Assembly (NCBI GenBank): GCA_964344485.1
Contig: CAYFNF010000002.1
Location: 186,001 to 250,000, forward strand
Direction: 5' to 3'
Source of the DNA: CAYFNF01 sp964344485
Lineage (GTDB): Bacteria > Patescibacteriota > Patescibacteriia > UBA9570 > XYC2-FULL-38-9
DNA: 64,000 nucleotides
This document shows, piece after piece, positions 9,218-17,924 of the stretch (within the stretch, counting starts at the first letter, position 1; the number at the start of each line of letters is the position of its first letter). The notes below the pieces were generated by a model, which did no database searches, was not told where the DNA came from, and saw only the letters and a program-made list of their open reading frames with translations. A program made the translations under genes and the position numbers.

Positions 9218-9979
9218 ATGCGAAGCGATCTACCACAACGACTGCGCGCTCATGAGCTCGCAGCAATTCCAGGACATACTGGACTTAACAGAACCAAGAT
9301 AATTGATGGTGCGCGATATTTTGTGATTGAAGCTATTGGAAATGAAATTGTAGGGCCACGAGGAAGTCAGTGCGGCAGCACTGCACTGCCAGTTGTTGGC
9401 TTATATCGTGTTGATGAAACGACTGCACGAGACTTAATTGAAGACCCTGTAACTGGGGAAATGCGCAGAAAGAGAACTCATGAGTTAGATGTAGAGTTAG
9501 TTCCAGAAGCGGAATTCACTGCGTTAAAAGAACATATTGAGGGTAGTCGCCAAACATCTGAGTCAAGACCAGATAGCGCAGTAGGACGTAGAATTGGCGG
9601 AAGAAGGCGTACGGGTGCCGCTCATGCTCAAGAAGATGGAATGATTGACCATTTGGACCGCAAACGAGGTGCAGGACGCGCAGACAGAATTCTACTCGAT
9701 TATGAACAATCAATTCCGGATGGGCCGCTTGATAAGTTGCCTGGTAGAGAGCCTGCTCAAGGCCCAATTGCATGGGACCGTGAATTGGATGGCGGAGTTA
9801 AAGAGCGACGACGAGGTGGGGTCATTAGAAGACGACCACCGAAAGAAGCAGCTGCAGCACTTGATGAATCTGATGATGCAACCGTTACAGAATTACCCGT
9901 CCCAGACGAAGAACCAGAGGTACGACCGGACGATAATAGACCACAAGACATTCCTCGACCAAGACGACAAGCTCGATAA
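9218..9979 (+). CDS. Hypothetical Arg/Asp-rich soluble protein
   Basis: I do not recognise this 253-residue protein. It has no signal peptide or membrane segment. Residues ~1-110 look folded (ARYFVIEAIGNEIVGPRG, then LPVVGLYRVDETTARDL). Residues ~115-253 are rich in Arg, Gly, Pro and Asp, with basic patches such as RRIGGRRRTG and GVKERRRGGVIRRRPP, and look disordered. The base composition matches neighbouring host genes, so recent transfer is not suggested. It has its own promoter and lies just upstream of miaB. The overlapping plus-strand frame 9645-10031 is a shadow. Confidence 0.6.
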   Translation: MRSDLPQRLRAHELAAIPGHTGLNRTKIIDGARYFVIEAIGNEIVGPRGSQCGSTALPVVGLYRVDETTARDLIEDPVTGEMRRKRTHELDVELVPEAEFTALKEHIEGSRQTSESRPDSAVGRRIGGRRRTGAAHAQEDGMIDHLDRKRGAGRADRILLDYEQSIPDGPLDKLPGREPAQGPIAWDRELDGGVKERRRGGVIRRRPPKEAAAALDESDDATVTELPVPDEEPEVRPDDNRPQDIPRPRRQAR

Positions 9980-10027
9980 TATATACACATTGCAAATCAC
10001 TCTTCAGTTTGGTAGGATAAGCCAGAC

Positions 10028-11308
10028 ATGAAGTATTTTATTGTTTCATTAGGGTGTGCCACAAATAAGTCTGATGCAGAACGTATTGCAGCTGTGTTGG
10101 ATTCTATTGGATATACCCCGGCGGAATCCGAGCAGGACGCAGATCTTCTTGGGTTAGTTGCGTGTTCTATTCGTCAGTCGGCCATTGACCGAGTAATCGG
10201 CCGCGCCAAGCATTGGAACGAATGGAAGCAAGAGAAGAAGTTAATCACTTTTGTTTCTGGATGCGTACTCCCGGATGATAAAAAGCGTTTTACTAAGTCA
10301 TTTGACTTTGTCATTGAACTAGAGAAAATACTTGAACTTCCTCAATTACTGCAACAGTACGGTATCGGCACTCCAAAAGAGTTTTGGGATATTGAACCAC
10401 ATCGAGACTCCTCGTTTCGAGCGTTTGTCCCGATTCAAAACGGATGCAATAACTTCTGCACGTATTGTGCTGTACCGTATACGCGTGGACGTGAGGTATC
10501 ACGCCCATCTGAAAGTATCTATAAGGAAATCCAAACACTTCTAGATAAAGGGTATAAACAAATCACCATTCTTGGACAAAATGTTAATTCATACGGTTTA
10601 GACGTACCAGAAAAAGAACCCACATTTGCCGAACTGCTGCGAACTATTGGACAAATGGCAGATACTTCGTCTCAGCAGGTTCGAGTGTACTACACGAGCC
10701 CTCATCCAAAAGATATGAACAAAGAGGTCTATGAAGTACAGTCAGAATATGAATCTCTTGCCCCGTACTTAAACTTGCCCCTGCAATCAGGAAATACCCA
10801 AGTACTCAAGCGCATGAACAGACGCTATACTGTCGAAGAGTTCATGAGTAAATTATCTTTAGCACGTGAAATCATTCCAGATATCACTGTCTCTACAGAT
10901 ATTATCGTTGGTTTTTGCGGAGAAACTGATGAGCAATTTCAAGATACGGTTGATGTGATGGAGAAAGCAGCGTTTGATATGGCATACATTGCGCAGTACT
11001 CCCCTCGCCCGAACGCGGTTGCAAATGAACGTTTCAAGGATGATGTTCCAAAAGACGAAAAAAAGAAACGCGATCAGCACGCAACTGAAGTGCTGAAAAA
11101 AACTGCACTTGCATCTAATGACAAGCTCGTCAAAACTACACAGCAGGTTCTTGTTGAATCTCAAAGCCGCAAACAAGGAAAACTTGTAGGTAGAACCCAA
11201 GGATTGAAATCCGTAGAGTTCTTTGGGGACCCTTCCTTAATTGGAGAATATGTAAACGTTAAGATCACTGGATGTGATCCGTGGCGATTATTCGCGGAAC
11301 AGATTTAA
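10028..11308 (+). CDS. miaB: tRNA-2-methylthio-N6-dimethylallyladenosine synthase (MiaB family)
   Basis: A 426-residue radical-SAM methylthiotransferase. The N-terminal UPF0004 domain holds three cluster cysteines, in SLGCATNKSDAE (C10), VACSIRQ (~C46) and VSGCV (~C79). The radical SAM motif CNNFCTYCAVPYTRG is at about residues 139-153, and a C-terminal TRAM-like domain is present. It thiomethylates the adenosine next to the anticodon in tRNAs reading U-starting codons. VACSIRQ replaces the usual NTCSVR. MiaB is favoured over MtaB or RimO on motif order, but substrate is not proven by sequence. Confidence 0.92.
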   Translation: MKYFIVSLGCATNKSDAERIAAVLDSIGYTPAESEQDADLLGLVACSIRQSAIDRVIGRAKHWNEWKQEKKLITFVSGCVLPDDKKRFTKSFDFVIELEKILELPQLLQQYGIGTPKEFWDIEPHRDSSFRAFVPIQNGCNNFCTYCAVPYTRGREVSRPSESIYKEIQTLLDKGYKQITILGQNVNSYGLDVPEKEPTFAELLRTIGQMADTSSQQVRVYYTSPHPKDMNKEVYEVQSEYESLAPYLNLPLQSGNTQVLKRMNRRYTVEEFMSKLSLAREIIPDITVSTDIIVGFCGETDEQFQDTVDVMEKAAFDMAYIAQYSPRPNAVANERFKDDVPKDEKKKRDQHATEVLKKTALASNDKLVKTTQQVLVESQSRKQGKLVGRTQGLKSVEFFGDPSLIGEYVNVKITGCDPWRLFAEQI

Positions 11309-12165
11309 CCTCCATTTCTAAGATCGAGTATTTCATCTAACACCTCTAGCGAGACGACATAATCAAAATCTGATTCATAATCGGATGGTAATCCGCGACG
11401 CGCTCGCTCTCGCGGAGTCAGACGGCTAAGATCAAGCGGATGCAATGGATAGTGCTCGCCGATTGCACGACGTAATGTTTGTGAACGAACAAAAAACTGA
11501 TCATCGAACCCACAATGCCGCAACTGTGCGAGTTGCAAGAGAAATCCGTACTGTGTATTAGTAGTAAAGTGCCGGTCTTGATATTGCGAAACCACTAGTG
11601 AAGGGTGTCGGGAACGTCTATGAGGAAATGTTCTCTCCAACACAAATCGTTGTAGCATCATCGTACTCGGTTTCAACCACCCCCTCCTCGATGCATCGTG
11701 AAGGTATCTTCGATCGACCCTGTCGAGTATCTCCCAGTCATACTCGTCCCATGATTCACGGTCAGAATGATTGAATTCAACCACCATGAGGTCAGAATAT
11801 CGCGCATCAGAAAATACTGGCATGACCCCTACATTTCTCGGATCATTTGCAAATTCCAATACCTCTCTTGGTATCAGTCCCATGGCTGCTCGATGATCAA
11901 TATCAATATGTGGACGTCCAACGTGACGATCGATATAGCGATCCAGCTCTCGACGATGCACATCTTGCAGAGATTCTATCAAACGACGGCGCTGCTCCTC
12001 CAGTTCATCGCGATTATCCTGTTCATCAGAATCCGGAGTAGCATCACGCTCTTTTCTTTTTTTTGCTACCATAAAAGCTCGCCGTCTCTGAGCTTCAACA
12101 CGTTGTGCTCGTTGAGGATCCCCGTGAACAACTAATGACTGCTTTGCTCTTCGGCCTAGTGCCAT
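11305..12165 (-). CDS. Hypothetical basic protein at the 3' end of the pyr operon
   Basis: I do not recognise this 286-residue protein. The ATG at 12163-12165 lies 2 nt after the pyrF stop, so it is probably the last gene of the pyrimidine operon. The longer frame reaching 12195 would overlap pyrF and is not preferred. Residues ~1-75 are Arg/Lys/Glu-rich and helical (KQSLVVHGDPQRAQRVEAQ), and the remainder is mixed (FDYVVSLEVLDEILDL at the end). No signal peptide, membrane helix or catalytic motif is visible. Its end overlaps the miaB end by 4 nt tail to tail. Confidence 0.6.
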   Translation of the reverse strand: MALGRRAKQSLVVHGDPQRAQRVEAQRRRAFMVAKKRKERDATPDSDEQDNRDELEEQRRRLIESLQDVHRRELDRYIDRHVGRPHIDIDHRAAMGLIPREVLEFANDPRNVGVMPVFSDARYSDLMVVEFNHSDRESWDEYDWEILDRVDRRYLHDASRRGWLKPSTMMLQRFVLERTFPHRRSRHPSLVVSQYQDRHFTTNTQYGFLLQLAQLRHCGFDDQFFVRSQTLRRAIGEHYPLHPLDLSRLTPRERARRGLPSDYESDFDYVVSLEVLDEILDLRNGG

Positions 12166-12167
12166 GT

Positions 12168-12926
12168 TTATCGGGTATTGGTATACGCCTCCCACGCAGC
12201 AGCTCTATACTCTTGTGCTGCTGCTTTTTGATCATCAGCGCCGTAAATGCCTCGGCCTACGATAATAATGTCTGAACCACCTGAAATGGCCTTCTCCGGC
12301 GTATTATACTGCTGTTTCAGTGCATCTCCTCCACCACCGATCTTTACGCCAGGAGTCATAGTAATAAATTTTGGATCATCTACTAGCTTCTTCATTCCGA
12401 TAAATCCAATTACGAACTCATCGTACTCTTGCGCCCACTTCACAGCAGTTGCAGTGTAATCATCTGTAGCAAGATTTCCCTCAGAACTCATCTCCGCTAA
12501 TAACAACAACCCGCGACCCTTCTCTAGCCCTACTTCTTGCAATCCTTCAATAATTCCAGGACCTGGAACTACGTGCGCATTTGTGATGTCTGCCCAATCC
12601 GCAATATGATAGACCCCTGCGCTGTACTGCATCTTTACAGTATTGCCGATATCAGCGAATTTTCTATCCTCAAAGATAAGAAAATTATGCTTTTCTTTCA
12701 ACTCCAGTAATGATTCTACTAACTCTTGTGAGTAATCCTCCACCACATCAATATGCGTTTTTAATACGCATATTTCATCACCAACTGCTTGAACTAACGA
12801 TAGTAGCTCATCAGCTGTCATAACGTCCGCTGCTACTGCTAGATTCGTTTGCTTCTCATCCATTAATTGAAACAGCTCTTTTGCAGCTGGATTTGTTGTG
12901 GTCTCTGCTCGTTCACTATACTTCAT
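12168..12926 (-). CDS. pyrF: Orotidine-5'-phosphate decarboxylase, eukaryotic URA3-like type
   Basis: This 252-residue enzyme converts OMP to UMP and CO2, the last step of the pathway encoded by this operon. The catalytic tetrad is present: K56 (VLKTHID) and D87, K89 and D92 in FEDRKFADIGNT (residues 85-96). Long stretches follow yeast Ura3, including the KERA-like start, MDEKQTNL (22-29), VKMQYSAGVYHIADWADI (98-115) and SDIIIVGRGIY. The common short bacterial PyrF is clearly different. Together these place it in the URA3-like group. It lies 6 nt downstream of pyrE. Confidence 0.95.
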   Translation of the reverse strand: MKYSERAETTTNPAAKELFQLMDEKQTNLAVAADVMTADELLSLVQAVGDEICVLKTHIDVVEDYSQELVESLLELKEKHNFLIFEDRKFADIGNTVKMQYSAGVYHIADWADITNAHVVPGPGIIEGLQEVGLEKGRGLLLLAEMSSEGNLATDDYTATAVKWAQEYDEFVIGFIGMKKLVDDPKFITMTPGVKIGGGGDALKQQYNTPEKAISGGSDIIIVGRGIYGADDQKAAAQEYRAAAWEAYTNTR

Positions 12927-12932
12927 ATGATT

Positions 12933-13574
12933 CTATTCTAAACCCATCTTCTTTCCCCATCCACTCGGATCGGTATTCCATTCCAATACCTTCTCTTTCT
13001 CTTCTTCGGTGATGTACTCTTTCTCGGATGCTACTTCCACTAACGTGGTAAAATTCGTTAGCGTATGAAGTGCGACATCGACCTCTGCAAATTTCTCTTT
13101 TGCTGCTTGCATTTCATAAGTGAAGATTGCAACGCAGTCTGTTACCTCTCCTCCTTCATTTCTCACCGCTTCGCATGCGCCAACCGAGCTCCCTCCAGTA
13201 CTGATCAAGTCTTCAATCACCAGTGCTTTTACACCCTTTTCTAGCTTGCCTTCGACTTGATTCTTTTTTCCATGCTCCTTTGCTTTACCACGAACATAGA
13301 CCATCGGAATCTCCAATTTATCTGCCACCCACGCTGCATGCGGAATGCCAGCAGTTGCAGTTCCGGCTACAATATCAAATTGCAGCTCTTTTTCTTTGAT
13401 CACTGACAAAAATCCATCAATTATTACTCCTCGTTTGTCCGGATAAGACATGATCAACCGATTATCGCAGTAGATTGGGCTCAAAATGCCCGATGTATAG
13501 CGGTACGGCTCTTTTGCATTAAGAGTCACTGCTTGAATCTCTAACAGCAGCGACGCAATCTCTTTTGAATTCAT
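12933..13574 (-). CDS. pyrE: Orotate phosphoribosyltransferase
   Basis: A 213-residue type I phosphoribosyltransferase that adds orotate to PRPP to give OMP. The PRPP-binding loop is LVIEDLISTGGSS (about residues 119-131), with the aspartate preceded by E. The basic loop RGKAKEHGKKNQVEG (~94-108) is the flexible catalytic loop. Length is normal for the family. It starts 3 nt after pyrK and ends 6 nt before pyrF, in keeping with the operon order pyrD-K-E-F. Confidence 0.96.
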   Translation of the reverse strand: MNSKEIASLLLEIQAVTLNAKEPYRYTSGILSPIYCDNRLIMSYPDKRGVIIDGFLSVIKEKELQFDIVAGTATAGIPHAAWVADKLEIPMVYVRGKAKEHGKKNQVEGKLEKGVKALVIEDLISTGGSSVGACEAVRNEGGEVTDCVAIFTYEMQAAKEKFAEVDVALHTLTNFTTLVEVASEKEYITEEEKEKVLEWNTDPSGWGKKMGLE

Positions 13575-13577
13575 ATA

Positions 13578-14393
13578 TTAAAATTCATGTTTAAGTCCTG
13601 ATTTATCGCGATGGTACGCTCCGAATTCCGGCATCTTCAGTGCACGGTCTCCGAGAATAACTGGTCCGTGCTGACAAAGCGTAATTCCTTCATCGTCAAT
13701 GCAGCAGTTTCCGCAGATGCCGAACCCACATTTCATGTAACGCTCGACCGAGACTTCGCTCTGCACGCCGTACTCCTGGGCTATCTCAGCAACTTTCTTC
13801 TGCATCAATTCCGGTCCGCAGGTAAAGACCTTCACTTTCTCAAGCGTTCCTTCTTTCTTGTTCTTTTCCAGCAGCTCGACAAGTATTTCAGTGACATACC
13901 CTTTATGACCTTTTGATCCGTCATCAGTGGCTACTTGGACGTTTGCTCCTGCTTGCGTCATGCGCTCTTCAAAGAGTAGTAAATCAGCGTTACGTGCACC
14001 TACAAGAAAGTCTACGGTACAATTATCTGCTAGTGCGTTATCTGCTAAATATCCGAGCGGTGCAGCACCGTAGCCACCTGCAACTGTAATCACGTGCGAT
14101 TCTTTTTTATGACGGTAGCATGAGCCATACGGTCCGGTAATGCCAATAGAATCACCTTGTTTCAGTTCAAACAAGGCTTCAGTAGCTTTACCGACGCGAC
14201 AAATTGTTAATTCGAACTCCTCTCCAGCATCTTTACCAATAGAGAACGGCTTCATATCCACTCCTGGGACCCATAACATCACAAACTGTCCAGGCCTGGA
14301 ATTGAGTTTATACTCAAATGTATACGTTCGGATACAATCCGTCTCTTCCTGAATCTTTTTAATTGGTAGCATAGTTGGGGTGTCTTGTGGCAT
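13578..14393 (-). CDS. pyrK: Dihydroorotate dehydrogenase electron-transfer subunit
   Basis: A 271-residue flavoprotein that passes electrons from class 1B PyrD to NAD+. It has an FAD-binding beta-barrel (SRPGQFVMLWVPG and KPFSIG), an NAD-binding segment VAGGYGAAPLGYLAD, and a C-terminal [2Fe-2S] site with CGFGICGNCC followed by a fourth Cys in LCQHGPV. It sits directly downstream of pyrD with a 4-nt gap, as expected for the PyrD-PyrK heterotetramer. Confidence 0.95.
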   Translation of the reverse strand: MPQDTPTMLPIKKIQEETDCIRTYTFEYKLNSRPGQFVMLWVPGVDMKPFSIGKDAGEEFELTICRVGKATEALFELKQGDSIGITGPYGSCYRHKKESHVITVAGGYGAAPLGYLADNALADNCTVDFLVGARNADLLLFEERMTQAGANVQVATDDGSKGHKGYVTEILVELLEKNKKEGTLEKVKVFTCGPELMQKKVAEIAQEYGVQSEVSVERYMKCGFGICGNCCIDDEGITLCQHGPVILGDRALKMPEFGAYHRDKSGLKHEF

Positions 14394-14397
14394 AGTA

Positions 14398-15321
14398 TTA
14401 TTCGTTATGTGCTAAACCGATGATCTCCTCTATGGTTGAAAATCCTTGTTGTTCCATGATCTCCTGCATCTCTTTTACTATCAAGGATGGCGTTTTTGGC
14501 CCTCGATAGTAGAACGCAGAACCGACACCGAGCAAGCGAGCTCCGACCATGAGCATCTCAATTGCATCTTCTCCGTTGGTGATACCACCGGTACCGATAA
14601 TCGGGATCTTCACTGCTTGATAGATGTCCCATACTGCTTTTAATGCCATTGGTTTAATCGCTGGCCCAGATACCCCGCCGACTTTATTCGACAGCACTGG
14701 TCGCCTTGCTTGAATATTCACCTTCATGCCAGTGATGGTATTTACTGCAGAGATTGCATCCGCACCCGCTGCTTCTGCTGCTTTAGCGTATTCAGCTATC
14801 TGGTAGGTATTCGGTGAAAGCTTGATAGAAAACGGCACTGTAGTATGCTCTTTAACTGTCTTTGTGATTTTCTCTATAGATTCCGTATCGTGCGCAAAGG
14901 GTTTTTTATACAAATGCGATGCATGTGGACACGATACATTCACTTCTAAGAGGTCAATCGGTGCTTGGCACAATGTCTCTGTTGCTTGTCCAAACTCCTC
15001 GATGGTGCGCCCAAAGATAGATCCAATCATCATTCCTTCCTTATTCAGCTCTTTAAACTTTTTCACTTCATCAATAGACGCGGAAGCTCCAGGCCCTGGC
15101 AACCCAACTGCATTAAGGAAATACCCTTCCTCTCCCAGCATAATTGGACTGGGATTTCCTTCTATGGGCTCAACAGTCACTGACTTCATAATCACTCCAC
15201 CTGCACCATCTCGAATGACTTTTGCCATGCAGGCACCAGTCACTCCCAAGATACCGGAAGCTAATACAATCGGATTAGTAAATGGCTTATCGAGAAATGT
15301 AACTTCAGTACTCACGCTCAT
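14398..15321 (-). CDS. pyrD: Dihydroorotate dehydrogenase, class 1B catalytic subunit
   Basis: A 307-residue FMN TIM-barrel enzyme oxidising dihydroorotate to orotate. The class 1 catalytic cysteine is in EVNVSCPHAS (~residue 130). FMN-phosphate binding is in GTGGITNGEDAIEMLMVGA. The adjacent pyrK marks it as class 1B, which uses NAD+ rather than quinone or fumarate. That suits a fermentative cell without a respiratory chain. Confidence 0.96.
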   Translation of the reverse strand: MSVSTEVTFLDKPFTNPIVLASGILGVTGACMAKVIRDGAGGVIMKSVTVEPIEGNPSPIMLGEEGYFLNAVGLPGPGASASIDEVKKFKELNKEGMMIGSIFGRTIEEFGQATETLCQAPIDLLEVNVSCPHASHLYKKPFAHDTESIEKITKTVKEHTTVPFSIKLSPNTYQIAEYAKAAEAAGADAISAVNTITGMKVNIQARRPVLSNKVGGVSGPAIKPMALKAVWDIYQAVKIPIIGTGGITNGEDAIEMLMVGARLLGVGSAFYYRGPKTPSLIVKEMQEIMEQQGFSTIEEIIGLAHNE

Positions 15322-15339
15322 ACGCCCGTTCGTTACTGA

Positions 15340-16281
15340 TTATTTTTGATTCTGCATCAACCATACCATAAGACCGTTCTGTGCGTGCATGCGGTTTTCT
15401 GCTTGGTCAAATATCTTCGAGTTCTTATGGTGGATAGCATCTTTTGTTATCTCATACCCGACGTGACACGGCATACAGTGCATGATTCCAGCATTTGGTG
15501 CATGTGTGTCCACAAGCTCAGCGCTGACTTGATACGGTTTAAACTTCTCATTACGAGCATCATATTGATCCTTAAACTCAGGCTTCACTTTACCGTCCTC
15601 AAAGAATTCCATGTCCATCCATGTGTCAGTGTGAATATAGTCTGCTCCTTTTAGGCCCTCAGCGATATCATCGGTTTTTGTAATTAAGCCTGTCTCTTCT
15701 GCCATGGTGTTCAACTCTTCATCTACACTTGCTGGATTGGCTTCTGGGGCGAGTAACACCAGTTCAATTCCGAGTTTTGCACATAACAGTTTTAATGTGT
15801 TAGAAACGTTATTCTCAATACCGAGCCATGCTATCTTTTTAATATTCTCTAATCCATTGGAGTGCTCAATCATGGTCAGCATGTCGCCGATTGCCTGACA
15901 TGGGTGGTATTTCTCACTGCATGCGTCAATAACTGGAATCGCGTTAAAAGATGCAGCAGTCTCTACATCGTCTGCTTTCAGAGCTCGAAACATTAACAGG
16001 TCACCGAAACGCATAATTGCTTGGATTTCGTCATCGAAATCCGTAAGTGATACCTGAGTCGTGCGTTGATCTAGAAAAATTCCATGCCCGCCTAAACGTG
16101 TCATGCCGCTTTCAAATGATAGACGTGTGCGAGTAGAAGTCTTTTGAAATAACATGATTAATGTCTTGTCTTTCAATGCTTCAGAATGCGCCGCAGGATC
16201 TTTCTTGATGGTCTGCGCAAGTTCGATAATTTCTTTCAGCTCTTCAGCTGAGTACTCTTTGAGATGAATAAAATGCCTCAT
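15340..16281 (-). CDS. Ornithine carbamoyltransferase-like transcarbamylase, acceptor uncertain
   Basis: A 313-residue member of the aspartate/ornithine transcarbamylase fold. Carbamoyl-phosphate motifs are present: STRTR (residues 49-53), IMRFGDLLMFRA, and HPCQ (126-129), which is the OTC form. The acceptor side is altered. The OTC DxxxSMG loop reads DTWMDME (219-225), and the conserved HCLPxxRGxE reads MHCMPCHVGYE, so the Arg is Val (274). It lies inside the pyrimidine operon between pyrC and pyrD, although a separate PyrB/PyrI pair exists. It may be a catabolic OTC, or a transcarbamylase with another amine acceptor. Confidence 0.85.
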   Translation of the reverse strand: MRHFIHLKEYSAEELKEIIELAQTIKKDPAAHSEALKDKTLIMLFQKTSTRTRLSFESGMTRLGGHGIFLDQRTTQVSLTDFDDEIQAIMRFGDLLMFRALKADDVETAASFNAIPVIDACSEKYHPCQAIGDMLTMIEHSNGLENIKKIAWLGIENNVSNTLKLLCAKLGIELVLLAPEANPASVDEELNTMAEETGLITKTDDIAEGLKGADYIHTDTWMDMEFFEDGKVKPEFKDQYDARNEKFKPYQVSAELVDTHAPNAGIMHCMPCHVGYEITKDAIHHKNSKIFDQAENRMHAQNGLMVWLMQNQK

Positions 16282-16290
16282 AATGTACTG

Positions 16291-17475
16291 TTAGTTATTA
16301 ATAGTTATGACGTTATTATCTATAATAGTATATATCGGCCAACCTTGCAGCTCCCAATCCACATACGGACTCCATCCGCATTTTGAGTTAATGCGTTCTT
16401 GCTTCACGTTCTGCTGCTTGCTCATATCCACGACTACTCCGCACTGCTCAAGTCCATGCAAATCAAAGAGCCGGATCGGATTCGTATGCATGAGCTCGAT
16501 GGTTAACTTTCCCTCGTTAATAGCGTTCAACATCAATGGAACTACAGTATCTATCTCTGGAATTCCAGACGGAGCTTCATCATACTCTAGCTCTTTTTCT
16601 TCAGATGTGTGCGGCGCATGATCAGTACCAATATAGTCAACTACTCCGTCAGTGATTGCTTGCCACAACGCACGATTATCTTCTTCTGTACGTAGCGGTG
16701 GATTAACGCGCACGTAGTTTTCCCACTGTTCATAGTCACTGTCATTTAAGAACAAGTGATGTGGGGTTACTTCAATATGCACTGGCAGTCCTTCTTGCTT
16801 TGCGTTGCTTAATAGTTCAATCTCTTCTTTCGTAGAAACATGAGCAAAGATCGTTGGTTTTTTATGTTTGCGCACAATTTCAATGAGTTCTTTAGTTGCT
16901 TGCACCGCTGCTTCTCTGCTTCGTATTTTTGAATGTACACTCGGATTTGAACGATCTGTGTACTGTTCTAGATTCTTCTGAATTACTTCCTCGGATTCAG
17001 CGTGTATAGTGATAATACGCGGCCATGAGGTATACAACTGCTCGAGGGTATTTTGAGTATTCGTCAACAAATTTCCTGTAGAAGATCCGTAATAAACCTT
17101 TACACCAACAGCAAATTCAGCGCATGACGGATCTGGCGCTGCATCACTCTGGCACGCAACATAAAAGTACGATCGAAGGCCGTGCTTTTTCTGTCCTTCA
17201 ACGATCTGGATTTTCTCTTCTAATTCTTTCTTAGTAAAGGTCGGTGGGGAGGTATTCGGCATATCAACCACACCGCAGAGCCCTCCTTGCACTGCAGCTT
17301 CTGAACCTGTTTCCCAATCTTCTTTATGTTCTGCTCCTGGAACACGGAAATGCACATGCGCATCTACGAGCGCTGGCAATAATAACAACCCTCGTTCTTG
17401 TACACGTGTTTCGACTTCCTCCCATTTCAGTGTCTGTAACCACTCAGTCAACTGCTGAGCTGATAACTTACTCAT
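16291..17475 (-). CDS. pyrC: Dihydroorotase
   Basis: A 394-residue amidohydrolase cyclising carbamoyl-aspartate to dihydroorotate. Metal ligands are in DAHVHFR (HxH), a candidate carbamylated lysine in VGVKVYYGSS, histidines in ITIHAES and IFAHVST, and the catalytic aspartate in GTDHAPHTSEEK. It is shorter than class I enzymes (~420-430). The N-terminal sheet appears reduced, since the HxH motif is already near residue 39. The start MSKLSAQ at 17475 overlaps the pyrI end by 8 nt; an upstream ATG at 17505 is less likely. Confidence 0.93.
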   Translation of the reverse strand: MSKLSAQQLTEWLQTLKWEEVETRVQERGLLLLPALVDAHVHFRVPGAEHKEDWETGSEAAVQGGLCGVVDMPNTSPPTFTKKELEEKIQIVEGQKKHGLRSYFYVACQSDAAPDPSCAEFAVGVKVYYGSSTGNLLTNTQNTLEQLYTSWPRIITIHAESEEVIQKNLEQYTDRSNPSVHSKIRSREAAVQATKELIEIVRKHKKPTIFAHVSTKEEIELLSNAKQEGLPVHIEVTPHHLFLNDSDYEQWENYVRVNPPLRTEEDNRALWQAITDGVVDYIGTDHAPHTSEEKELEYDEAPSGIPEIDTVVPLMLNAINEGKLTIELMHTNPIRLFDLHGLEQCGVVVDMSKQQNVKQERINSKCGWSPYVDWELQGWPIYTIIDNNVITINN

Positions 17476-17920
17476 GAATCTCCTCAGGATTAAATAGCTT
17501 TTCACAGTAGTGACACTTGACCTTCATCTCCTTGTTCTCGAAAAACGGATAGAATTTTGCACCGTGCGGTTGATCATTAGTGATACACTTCGGATTAGGG
17601 CACGAACCGATGTTTTCAAAAATTTCTGGAAGCTCTACCGTGAATTTCTTAGCAATTTTATAGTCCCGAATAATGTTGATCGTTGCCTGTGGGGCAATAA
17701 GTGCTACTTGATTTACCTCCTCGGGTGTTAACTCCTTTTTTTCAATCTTGATCAGGTCTTTGCCTTTAGAATTCTTTTTGGACTTGAAATTCGCACCCAT
17801 AGTGACAATGTTCCCGTTCTGAATGAGCTTCAACAACTGAATAAGTCGAATTGCCTGTCCGCCTGGAATATGGTCAATGACCGTACCGTCTTGAATTGCA
17901 AATACTTTAAATGCTCTCAT
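17468..17920 (-). CDS. pyrI: Aspartate carbamoyltransferase regulatory chain
   Basis: A 150-residue protein with the N-terminal allosteric nucleotide-binding domain (FAIQDGTVIDHIPGGQA) and a C-terminal zinc domain with CPNPKC and CHYC as four ligands. In the known system PyrI binds PyrB and gives feedback control by CTP with activation by ATP. It starts 4 nt downstream of pyrB and overlaps pyrC. Its presence suggests the committed step is allosterically controlled here. Confidence 0.95.
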   Translation of the reverse strand: MRAFKVFAIQDGTVIDHIPGGQAIRLIQLLKLIQNGNIVTMGANFKSKKNSKGKDLIKIEKKELTPEEVNQVALIAPQATINIIRDYKIAKKFTVELPEIFENIGSCPNPKCITNDQPHGAKFYPFFENKEMKVKCHYCEKLFNPEEIHE

Positions 17921-17924
17921 ATAA

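Noticed and set aside
9645..10031. 128-residue plus-strand ORF overlapping the 9.2-kb gene and miaB
   Set aside because: It overlaps two better-supported genes and lacks a promoter or Shine-Dalgarno.
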